A stretch of 6,883 nucleotides of DNA, taken from an uncultured Erysipelotrichaceae bacterium (lineage in GTDB: Bacteria; Bacillota_I; Bacilli_A; Erysipelotrichales; Coprobacillaceae). The stretch spans positions 1 to 6,883 of the forward strand of contig CAMFRJ010000060.1 of assembly GCA_945981915.1 (NCBI GenBank), in the 5' to 3' direction. The notes under the pieces are model-generated. The model did no database searches. It was not told the DNA's origin and saw only the letters and a program-made list of their open reading frames with translations. Below, piece by piece: positions 1-5,610 of this stretch. Position 1 is the stretch's first letter, and every line of letters begins with the position of its first letter. The translations under genes were made by a program, and so were the position numbers.

Positions 1-1
1 T

Positions 2-154
2 TCATATTCTGGTATTATCATTAATCCTACAACACATAAAAGAAGTATTATCTTAAATAAAGACATCTTAATTGAAATCGAAAATATGAAAAATAAAAAA
101 ATGGAAGAATATCGTACAATGAAAGAAATTAACCACAAGAAAATGAGAAAATAA
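2..154 (+). CDS. C-terminal fragment of an upstream gene, possibly SseB-like
   Basis: An open frame runs in from the left edge and ends at TAA 152-154, giving the last 50 residues of a protein whose start lies outside the window. The piece begins with a hydrophobic strand and turn (SYSGIIINPTTHKRSIILNK), then a basic, helical, Lys/Glu/Met-rich tail ending HKKMRK. The GIIINP...ILNKDIL pattern resembles the end of the SseB N-terminal domain, where a G-I-x-I-N-P strand is followed by a strand and helix. That is a resemblance from memory over about 20 residues, so family assignment is weak even though the reading frame is convincing. The protein is probably cytoplasmic, since the visible part has no membrane segment. 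Its stop codon lies in the loop of the terminator that follows. Confidence 0.6.
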   Translation, partial: SYSGIIINPTTHKRSIILNKDILIEIENMKNKKMEEYRTMKEINHKKMRK

Positions 155-167
155 TTCTCATTTTTTT
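140..167 (+). terminator. Intrinsic terminator overlapping the stop of the upstream gene
   Basis: AATGAGAA (142-149) pairs perfectly with TTCTCATT (155-162) across a five-base loop, and the stem can extend with A-U pairs. A run of seven T (161-167) follows. The TAA stop of the upstream fragment lies in the loop. The stem is short and AU-rich, but shape, T-run and position fit a Rho-independent terminator separating this gene from the next promoter. Confidence 0.75.
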
Positions 168-170
168 ATA

Positions 171-210
171 TTGACAATACATAGTCAAATAGCACTAATG
201 ATGATAAAAT
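171..210 (+). promoter_or_regulatory. Promoter for the chbG-tag operon
   Basis: A perfect TTGACA -35 box lies at 171-176. Seventeen bases on is ACTAAT (194-199), a 4/6 match to TATAAT. An overlapping alternative is TAGTCA (182-187), 17 bases, TAAAAT (205-210), with a 4/6 and a 5/6 match. The first would start the RNA near 206; the second, near 217, would leave almost no leader before the ribosome site. Directly after a terminator is where a promoter is expected. TTGAC (171-175) and GTCAA (184-188) also form a small inverted repeat over the -35 region. Confidence 0.55.
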
Positions 211-233
211 AAAAGAGAAAGGGTGGAAAGACT

Positions 234-1016
234 ATGAAAGTAATAATAAGAGCAGATGATTTAGGCTTTAGTGAAGGAGTCAATTACGGAATACAAAAAG
301 CATGTCGAGATGGACTTGTTTCCAATGTAGGACTGATGACCAATATGCCAAGTGCCAGACATGGATATCAGTTGGTCAAAGATATGAATATTGCTTTAGG
401 GCAACATACCAATATATGTGTTGGAAGACCATTAACTGATCCTCGTTTGATACCTTCGTTGGTGCAAGAAAATGGAGAATTTTGTTCATCAAGCGAAATT
501 CGTAAAAGAACAGTTGATACAATAGATGTCAGAGAGTGTGAATTAGAAATAGAAGCACAATATAAACAGTTTAGAATAATTACAGGACGCGATCCTGATT
601 ATTTTGAATGTCATGCAGTTAAATCGCAAAATTTTTTTATTGCATTAAAAAATGTAGCGAAAAGATATCATTTATTTTATGAAAATGTCATATTTGATAA
701 AGAATTTGAACAGAAGTATCATCTTCATGGTATTGGTTTACCACCATTAGATGACCATAATTTGTATGATCCCCAAACATATTTTCCAACTGTGTTAAAG
801 GAAATGGAACAATATGATCGTAATGTTTTGATCTTCCATCCAGGATATCTTGACCAATATATCCTTACACATTCATCATTTACATTCATTAGACCTATGG
901 AATGTGAGTTTTTATGTTCAGATTGGTTCAAAGACTGGATCAAGGATAATCATTTTGAATTGATCGATTTTAGAGATGTCAAAGATGAAGATATGTCGTT
1001 GTCAGTGGGTCAATGA
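234..1016 (+). CDS. chbG: YdjC/ChbG-family carbohydrate deacetylase
   Basis: A 260-residue cytoplasmic protein of the YdjC family, metal-dependent enzymes that remove acetyl groups from small oligosaccharides; E. coli ChbG acts on chitobiose and chitotriose. The metal and catalytic signatures are present in order: ADD at 7-9 near the N-terminus, GQH with His58, ECH with His127, FHPGY with His202, and the late R-P-x-E motif at 220-223. Length matches the family at about 250-260 residues. There is no signal peptide, so the substrate is probably imported first. An AAAGGGTGG ribosome site (218-226) sits seven bases before the ATG. The stop is TGA. The last 10 or so residues (from about Asp251) extend past the usual family end near LIDFRDV and lie in DNA shared with tag, which overlaps in the +1 frame. 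No chitobiose PTS genes flank it, so the exact sugar is unknown and the symbol denotes the family only. Confidence 0.85.
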   Translation: MKVIIRADDLGFSEGVNYGIQKACRDGLVSNVGLMTNMPSARHGYQLVKDMNIALGQHTNICVGRPLTDPRLIPSLVQENGEFCSSSEIRKRTVDTIDVRECELEIEAQYKQFRIITGRDPDYFECHAVKSQNFFIALKNVAKRYHLFYENVIFDKEFEQKYHLHGIGLPPLDDHNLYDPQTYFPTVLKEMEQYDRNVLIFHPGYLDQYILTHSSFTFIRPMECEFLCSDWFKDWIKDNHFELIDFRDVKDEDMSLSVGQ

Positions 1017-1536
1017 TGACCCTATCTATCAAAAATATCATGATGAAGAATGGGGGAAGCCTGTTTATGATGACAAAAAGCTATATGAAATGTTTTTGTT
1101 GGAAACATTTCAGGCAGGCTTATCATGGATTACTATATTACATAAAAGAGAGGCTTTTAAAAAGGCTTTTGATCATTTTGATGTTCAAAAAATAGCACTG
1201 TATGATGATTTAAAAGTTGATGAACTATTACATAATTCAAGTATTATTAGGAATAGAAGAAAAATTTTATCAGCTATAAAAAATGCAGGTATTTTCATAC
1301 AAATACAAAAAGAATTTGGTTCTTTTTCCAATTATCTTTGGTCTTTTACTAACAATCAGGTCATTGCATTAAAAGACCAGGAACCTGTTACCAGAAATGC
1401 TTTATCTGATCAAATTTCAGTTGATTTAAAAAAAAGAGGCATGTCTTTTGTTGGAAGCATTACGATCTATTCTTTTTTAGAAGCTGTAGGAATTATGAAT
1501 AATCATCAAAAACAATGTTATTTACATAAAAAATAA
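985..1536 (+). CDS. tag: DNA-3-methyladenine glycosylase I
   Basis: Tag excises 3-methyladenine from alkylated DNA in base excision repair. Counting from the ATG at 985 (183 residues; E. coli Tag is 187), the zinc site is complete: Cys6 and His19 at the N-terminus, His174 and Cys178 at the C-terminus. The base-pocket residues Tyr18, Glu40 and Trp48 match E. coli Tyr16, Glu38 and Trp46. Family blocks YHDEEWG, QAGLSW and KKRGMSFVGS are all recognisable. An in-frame ATG at 976 would add three residues. I prefer 985 because family members begin just before the R-C-x-W motif and a weak AGAG (972-975) is better spaced from it. Neither start has a strong ribosome site. The start lies inside chbG, so translation probably depends on ribosomes finishing chbG (stop at 1014-1016). 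A carbohydrate deacetylase and a repair enzyme have no obvious shared pathway. Confidence 0.93.
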   Translation: MKICRCQWVNDDPIYQKYHDEEWGKPVYDDKKLYEMFLLETFQAGLSWITILHKREAFKKAFDHFDVQKIALYDDLKVDELLHNSSIIRNRRKILSAIKNAGIFIQIQKEFGSFSNYLWSFTNNQVIALKDQEPVTRNALSDQISVDLKKRGMSFVGSITIYSFLEAVGIMNNHQKQCYLHKK

Positions 1537-1559
1537 AGAAACGCATTGTTTCTTTTTTT
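1535..1559 (+). terminator. Intrinsic terminator after tag
   Basis: AAAGAAAC (1535-1542) pairs perfectly with GTTTCTTT (1548-1555) around the loop GCATT, and the T-run continues to 1559. The stem starts within the TAA stop of tag. It ends the chbG-tag transcript before the next gene. Confidence 0.8.
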
Positions 1560-1575
1560 AACTTTATCTTATAAT
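1546..1575 (+). promoter_or_regulatory. Promoter for the membrane protein gene
   Basis: A perfect TATAAT -10 box lies at 1570-1575. The best -35 is TTGTTT (1546-1551) with an 18-base spacer, matching only the TTG of the consensus, and it falls inside the hairpin of the tag terminator. Transcription would start near 1582, essentially at the AGGTGAT ribosome site, so the leader would be about 11 bases if the TTG start at 1593 is right. Confidence 0.5.
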
Positions 1576-1581
1576 AGATAT

Positions 1582-1588
1582 AGGTGAT
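1582..1588 (+). promoter_or_regulatory. Ribosome binding site AGGTGAT deciding a TTG start
   Basis: AGGTGAT is an exact seven-base match to the right part of the consensus GGAGGTGATC. Three in-frame starts are close by: GTG 1584 and ATG 1587 lie within the site itself, while TTG 1593 is eight bases past its AGG, the normal distance. The site therefore favours TTG 1593. Confidence 0.6.
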
Positions 1589-1592
1589 GATT

Positions 1593-2381
1593 TTGAAAAG
1601 AAAAATAACAACAATAATCGTAATCGGTTGTGTAATGTGGATTTGTTTATTTTCTTTAACATTTTGTCTAAAAAGAATATGTATTAAAACAATAAGTGAG
1701 AATTATATGAATACTGTCGTTACCAATCAGATTATTGATTTTGTGATAGATAATTATACAGGTTTAACAAATGAACAATTAAAATCATTACAAAGGGATA
1801 TTGTTCATAGTGATTCTTTATATCATTTTAATGAATTGATTTTTGATGAAATCGTTTATCATTCTGTTAGTGATGATTTTGAAATTGATCAAAAAATAAT
1901 ACATCAATTTTCTCAAAGTTGCATAGAATTAATTGAAAATAATTTAAAGACACATTTATCTAATAAGCAGGAAGAACACATTCAAGATATGATAAAAGAA
2001 GATTTATTGATGAATAGATTTTCTAAAAATATGAATCAGCAACTACAAAAAGCACCATTTTTTAAGATCCTTTATGGCTTTTGTGATGGTGTCAAATGTA
2101 AAGTGGTCATCTTTATCATTATTCTTTGTCATATTTTGTATTTAATAAAGAAAAATAGACAGTTTATCTGGTTTGATTTATTTTTAATCTTTTTATTATC
2201 AAGTTTAATGAACTATCTATTCTTGTTTTTTATTCATATTGCTACACCAGTATTAGCACATTTATTAAATATGCAATCCTTGACTATTGTCAGTCAAGAT
2301 GTTCTATATTGTGCTATGATCTTACTGACAGGCAGTTTATTGTCTTTGTTTTATATGTACAAAAAAAGCTACAGTGAGTAA
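1593..2381 (+). CDS. Four-helix membrane protein with a large outside domain, function unknown
   Basis: I do not recognise this family. From the TTG at 1593 it has 262 residues; GTG 1584 or ATG 1587 would add two or three. A membrane helix at about 7-25 follows the basic start KRK. A hydrophilic, helical domain of about 140 residues follows (26-167), rich in Asp, Glu, Gln, Asn and His. Three more helices lie at about 170-184, 192-216 and 237-254. Basic stretches KKNR (186-189) and YKK near the end fit an N-in, C-in topology, which puts the large domain outside the cell. There are nine cysteines (13, 18, 25, 30, 110, 164, 169, 179, 240), mostly in or beside helices. No catalytic motif, lipobox or sorting signal is visible. 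It has its own likely promoter and terminator and so is probably a single-gene unit. The reading frame is long and has a sensible start, so the gene is very likely real. Confidence 0.8.
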   Translation: MKRKITTIIVIGCVMWICLFSLTFCLKRICIKTISENYMNTVVTNQIIDFVIDNYTGLTNEQLKSLQRDIVHSDSLYHFNELIFDEIVYHSVSDDFEIDQKIIHQFSQSCIELIENNLKTHLSNKQEEHIQDMIKEDLLMNRFSKNMNQQLQKAPFFKILYGFCDGVKCKVVIFIIILCHILYLIKKNRQFIWFDLFLIFLLSSLMNYLFLFFIHIATPVLAHLLNMQSLTIVSQDVLYCAMILLTGSLLSLFYMYKKSYSE

Positions 2382-2416
2382 TTTTTATTTTGCTTATTTG
2401 GCTTTTTTTCTTTTTT
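2361..2416 (+). terminator. Long hairpin terminator after the membrane protein gene
   Basis: AAAAAAAGCTA (2361-2371) pairs with TGGCTTTTTTT (2399-2409), with one U-G pair. After a bulged C2372, AGTGAGTAA (2373-2381) pairs with TTGCTTATT (2390-2398), using G-U wobbles, around an eight-base loop (2382-2389). The T-run 2403-2409 and a second run 2411-2416 give the tail. The 5' arm covers the last codons and the stop of the gene. The 20-pair stem is AU- and wobble-rich, so it is probably a modest terminator. Confidence 0.65.
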
Positions 2417-2440
2417 ATTTACTAAAAAAGGTAATTTCAG

Positions 2441-2469
2441 TGGACAAAAAACATTGTATACAATATAAT
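2441..2469 (+). promoter_or_regulatory. Strong promoter of serC-serA
   Basis: TGGACA (2441-2446, 5/6 match to TTGACA), a 17-base spacer, and a perfect TATAAT (2464-2469). The predicted start is near 2476, giving a leader of about 28 bases with an AAAGGAAGG ribosome site (2487-2495). That leaves no room for a riboswitch or T-box, so any control of this operon should act on DNA. Confidence 0.8.
2453..2464 (+). promoter_or_regulatory. Perfect 12-bp palindrome in the serC promoter spacer, candidate operator
   Basis: ATTGTATACAAT reads the same on both strands. It fills most of the gap between the -35 and -10 boxes and overlaps the first T of TATAAT. A protein bound here would block RNA polymerase. 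The core TTGTATACAA resembles sites known for some GntR-family regulators. No regulator gene lies in the window, so the binding protein is unknown. Short palindromes do arise by chance in AT-rich DNA. Confidence 0.45.
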
Positions 2470-2503
2470 ATAGAACATACATGAAGAAAGGAAGGTTCAA
2501 AAT

Positions 2504-3592
2504 ATGACCGAAAAAAGAGTATTTAATTTCTCAGCAGGTCCATCAATGTTGCCTGAAGCTGTCTTAGAAAAAGCAGCTAAACAAATGTTGAACTACGAAG
2601 GTAGTGGTATGTCTGTAATGGAGATGAGTCATAGATCCTCTTCCTATTTAGATATTTTTAATAAAACAAAAGATTTGCTTAGAAAGGTAATGAATGTACC
2701 TGATAACTATGATATCTTGTTTTTACATGGGGGAGCTACACAACAATTTTCAATGATTCCATTGAATTTCTTAAAAAAGGGGAAAGCAGATTATGCAATT
2801 ACTGGGAATTTTTCAAATTTAGCTTATAAAGAAGCAACAAAATTTGGAGATATCCATGTTGCATATGACGGAAGTGAAGGAAACTATACTCATATTCCTA
2901 CACAAGAAGAATTAGATTTAAGTGATGATGCAGATTATTTGCATATTTGTGCCAATAATACAATTTTTGGAACAGAATACAAATATGATCCAGTGACTAA
3001 AAACGGGGCACCTGTTATTGCAGATATGTCTTCAAATATCTTGTCTCAAAAAGTAGATGTATCTAAATACGGAATGATCTATGCTGGTGCACAAAAAAAT
3101 ATGGGAATTGCCGGATTAGGTATTGCTATCGTTCGTCATGATTTATTAGAAGGATTACAACAAACAGGTCCAGTATTAATGGACTATCAGTTAATGTCAA
3201 AAAAAGATTCAATGTACAACACACCAAGTGCTTATGCAATCTATATGTGTGGATTGGTATTAGAATGGGTTGATCAAAATGGTGGTGTTGAAGCAATGTA
3301 TGAACGTAGTATCAAAAAATCACAAATGTTATATGATTATTTAGATCAATCTGATTTCTATAATGCACCTGCTGATAAGGCAAATCGTTCTAGAATGAAT
3401 GTCACTTTTACAACACCATCTAAAGAATTGGATGCTCAATTTGTTAAAGAAAGTATTGCAGCTGGAATGACTAATTTAAAAGGACATCGTTTGGTCGGTG
3501 GAATTCGTGCATCTATTTACAATGCAATGCCAATCGAAGGTGTTGAAAAATTATTAGCATTTATGAAAGATTTTGAAGCAGCTCATAAATAA
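2504..3592 (+). CDS. serC: Phosphoserine aminotransferase
   Basis: SerC transfers the amino group of glutamate to 3-phosphohydroxypyruvate, forming O-phosphoserine, the second step of serine synthesis; it may also act in pyridoxal phosphate synthesis. The 362-residue length is exactly usual. The PLP lysine is Lys198 in GAQKNMG, the same number as in E. coli, and Asp174 (IADMSSN) would hold the cofactor ring nitrogen. The N-terminal FSAGPSMLP block, the MSHRS motif with substrate-binding Arg44, GGATQQF (76-82), the NTPS segment (239-242), and His328/Arg329 plus Arg335 at the C-terminus are all present. The ATG lies eight bases after AAAGGAAGG. It is the first gene of an operon, with serA 21 bases downstream. 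The enzyme is cytoplasmic and normally dimeric. Nothing appears missing or damaged. Confidence 0.97.
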   Translation: MTEKRVFNFSAGPSMLPEAVLEKAAKQMLNYEGSGMSVMEMSHRSSSYLDIFNKTKDLLRKVMNVPDNYDILFLHGGATQQFSMIPLNFLKKGKADYAITGNFSNLAYKEATKFGDIHVAYDGSEGNYTHIPTQEELDLSDDADYLHICANNTIFGTEYKYDPVTKNGAPVIADMSSNILSQKVDVSKYGMIYAGAQKNMGIAGLGIAIVRHDLLEGLQQTGPVLMDYQLMSKKDSMYNTPSAYAIYMCGLVLEWVDQNGGVEAMYERSIKKSQMLYDYLDQSDFYNAPADKANRSRMNVTFTTPSKELDAQFVKESIAAGMTNLKGHRLVGGIRASIYNAMPIEGVEKLLAFMKDFEAAHK

Positions 3593-3613
3593 TGAGTTGA
3601 AGAGGGGAACATT

Positions 3614-4774
3614 ATGTATAAAGTAAAATTAATGAATAAGATTTCTCCTGTTGGATTGAATAATTTTACAGAAGAATATGAATATAGTGAAGATTTAGTC
3701 GATGAAGATGCTATTTTATTAAGAAGTGCTTCATTACATGATTATGATTTTCCAAAAAATATCAAAGCAATTGCAAGAGCAGGTGCTGGCGTTAACAATA
3801 TTCCTGTTGAAAAATGTACTGAAAAAGGGATCGTTGTTTTTAACACACCTGGTGCAAATGCCAATGCTGTTAAAGAATTAGTTATTTGTGGTTTATTATT
3901 ATCAAGTCGTAAAGTTGTTGAAAGTATTCAATGGATCAATACTTTAGGCGATGATGAAAATATTGCAAAAACTGCAGAAAAAGGAAAATCTAACTTTGTT
4001 GGTCCTGAAATTGAAGGGAAGACATTAGGTGTCATTGGACTTGGAGCAATAGGGGTGCAAGTTGCCAATGCAGCTGTAAAATTAGATATGAAAGTGTTTG
4101 GATATGATCCATTTATGTCAGTGAATTCTGCATGGGCATTATCTAAACATGTCAAACAGGCTGCAAACATGGAAGAAATTTTTAAAACATGTGATTATAT
4201 TTCAATTCATGTGCCTAGTACAAAAGATACAAAAGGTATGATCAATAAAGATATGCTTGCACTTGTGAAAGAAGGAACACGTTTATTAAACTTTGCTAGA
4301 GGGGATCTTGTTGTCACACAAGATGTTGTGGATGCAGTTGCATCTGGTCAGTTAGGAAAATATGTAACTGATTTTGCCGCATCAGAATTAATTGGTAAAG
4401 AAAATATTATCGTTTTTCCACATTTAGGAGCATCTACTCCTGAAAGTGAAGATAACTGTGCAAGAATGGCTGTTGATGAAATGAGAGATTTCTTAGAAAA
4501 TGGAAATATTACAAATTCTGTTAACTATCCAAGATGTGTACAACCAAGAGAATCAAAAGTAAGATTATGTATTACAAATAAAAACATGCCTAATATCTTA
4601 GCTCGTATTTCTAAATTATTTGCAGACCATAATTTAAATATTGAAAACATGGTTAATAGAGCAAAAGGTGATTATGCTTATACACTTATTGATACAAACA
4701 GTGATGTTCGTCAAGATATCATTGATAGAATTGAAGCTGCTGAAGGTATCATTAACGTAAGAGTTATTAAATAA
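3614..4774 (+). CDS. serA: D-3-phosphoglycerate dehydrogenase, short ACT-type
   Basis: SerA oxidises 3-phosphoglycerate to 3-phosphohydroxypyruvate with NAD, the first step of serine synthesis. At 386 residues it is the short form: split catalytic domain (1-about 95 and 285-310), Rossmann NAD domain (about 96-284), and a C-terminal ACT domain (about 315-386) without the inserted domain of long SerA. GLGAIG (142-147) binds NAD, and Asp165 ends the second strand to hold the ribose. The catalytic triad is Arg229 (FARGD), Glu258 (DFAASE) and His270 (FPHLGAST). The loop between Glu and His is short, as in clostridial and Bacteroides-like SerA. In the ACT domain Asn324 and Asn342 match the E. coli serine-binding Asn346 and Asn364, but the position of His344 is Asn322. 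A GAGGGG ribosome site precedes the ATG. The gene is cotranscribed with serC; serB is not present nearby. Confidence 0.96.
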   Translation: MYKVKLMNKISPVGLNNFTEEYEYSEDLVDEDAILLRSASLHDYDFPKNIKAIARAGAGVNNIPVEKCTEKGIVVFNTPGANANAVKELVICGLLLSSRKVVESIQWINTLGDDENIAKTAEKGKSNFVGPEIEGKTLGVIGLGAIGVQVANAAVKLDMKVFGYDPFMSVNSAWALSKHVKQAANMEEIFKTCDYISIHVPSTKDTKGMINKDMLALVKEGTRLLNFARGDLVVTQDVVDAVASGQLGKYVTDFAASELIGKENIIVFPHLGASTPESEDNCARMAVDEMRDFLENGNITNSVNYPRCVQPRESKVRLCITNKNMPNILARISKLFADHNLNIENMVNRAKGDYAYTLIDTNSDVRQDIIDRIEAAEGIINVRVIK

Positions 4775-4775
4775 T

Positions 4776-4815
4776 AAAAAACTATTGATAGACCATGACT
4801 ATCAATAGTTTTTTT
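4776..4815 (+). terminator. Bidirectional terminator between serA and the leftward operon
   Basis: CTATTGATAG (4782-4791) pairs perfectly with CTATCAATAG (4799-4808) around a seven-base loop, and six flanking A-U pairs (4776-4781 with 4809-4814) make a 16-pair perfect stem. The T-run 4809-4815 serves serA. On the other strand the A-run 4776-4781 becomes a U tail for the leftward genes. The stop codon of the deacetylase (4814-4816) sits at the foot of the hairpin, so one element can end both converging transcripts. Confidence 0.92.
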
Positions 4816-5599
4816 ATTCTATCCACCAAGTAAAAAGACGCATGGGAATATGAGAAAATACAAGATAACGAGGGAGTAAATATTGATTATCTTTAGTTGT
4901 CATCGTTCTATTTTGATTATAGCCAAATGCTAATTTTACAGAACTTGTTTCTAGATATTGTTGCGCATTTTGACAAGAGACACCATAAGGAAATGCAAAA
5001 TAATCTTGAGAAACAATAGCGCTATTTTTTTCAAAATCAGCTGCTATTTCTTTGATTGAAAGTGTTTCAATCAATTTTTTTTGTGGTATATTGGCAAAAT
5101 GATGAAGATCATAAGAATGACTATAGTATTCAACATAATCATCATTATTAAGATCTTTATGTGATAAATATTGTAAGTGATTGCTGGTTGTTTTAGAACC
5201 AATGACAAAACAAGTTGCTTTTAATTGGTATTTTTCTAAAATAGGTTTAACGATTGTATTGAAGTTAAGATAACCATCATCAAAAGTTAAACAGACACTT
5301 TTTTGAGGAACAGTGATTTCTTGATGATAGTATTGGTTCAATTCATCCATGGTTAAACAATGATATTGTTGTTCATAAAGGTACTTCATTTGTTGTTCAA
5401 ATTCATTGATCGACATAAAATACGGATTATTTTGATATTTTGTTTCTTTTTCTTGATCGTCAACAACTCCATGATAACCAAGGATGGCAACGCCATCCTT
5501 ATTGAGTTGATGAATGATATAATCTTTGCTCATCCAACCGATACCTATGATGCCATAACAGACGAAGACACAAAGGATGATCTTAAAAATATTTTTCAT
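4814..5599 (-). CDS. Membrane-anchored polysaccharide deacetylase, NodB domain
   Basis: A 261-residue protein with an N-terminal membrane helix (about 4-23) and no clear cleavage site, so it is probably anchored outside the cell. The carbohydrate esterase 4 domain follows. Motif 1 is TFDDG (105-109), with Asp107 as general base and Asp108 binding metal. Motif 2 is SHSYDLH, with His161 and His166. Motif 3 is FAFPYG (201-206). An upstream block, GYHGVVD (41-47), with a later NPYFMS, is typical of the group that includes IcaB/PgaB-like and peptidoglycan deacetylases. Such enzymes remove N- or O-acetyl groups from glycans; the substrate cannot be told. It is second in an operon, 11 bases after the transporter stop. 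No ribosome site is visible just before the ATG, so translation is probably coupled. The fully hydrophobic N-terminus supports this start. Confidence 0.9.
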   Translation of the reverse strand: MKNIFKIILCVFVCYGIIGIGWMSKDYIIHQLNKDGVAILGYHGVVDDQEKETKYQNNPYFMSINEFEQQMKYLYEQQYHCLTMDELNQYYHQEITVPQKSVCLTFDDGYLNFNTIVKPILEKYQLKATCFVIGSKTTSNHLQYLSHKDLNNDDYVEYYSHSYDLHHFANIPQKKLIETLSIKEIAADFEKNSAIVSQDYFAFPYGVSCQNAQQYLETSSVKLAFGYNQNRTMTTKDNQYLLPRYLVFSHIPMRLFTWWIE

Positions 5600-5610
5600 A
5601 TGATTTTTAG

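Noticed and set aside
725..943. 72-codon open frame on the minus strand
   Set aside because: It lies wholly antisense to the conserved second half of chbG, has no ribosome site and no recognisable protein character.
1013..1195. 60-codon open frame on the plus strand inside tag
   Set aside because: The tag frame carries all the conserved zinc and pocket residues here; this frame is a +1 shadow with no ribosome site.
2410..2503. Riboswitch or T-box leader before serC
   Set aside because: The predicted RNA start near 2476 leaves about 28 bases before the ATG, too short for either, and no antiterminator or T-box sequence is seen.
3928..4170. 80-codon open frame on the minus strand inside serA
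   Set aside because: It is antisense to the NAD-binding region of serA, which is fully conserved on the plus strand.
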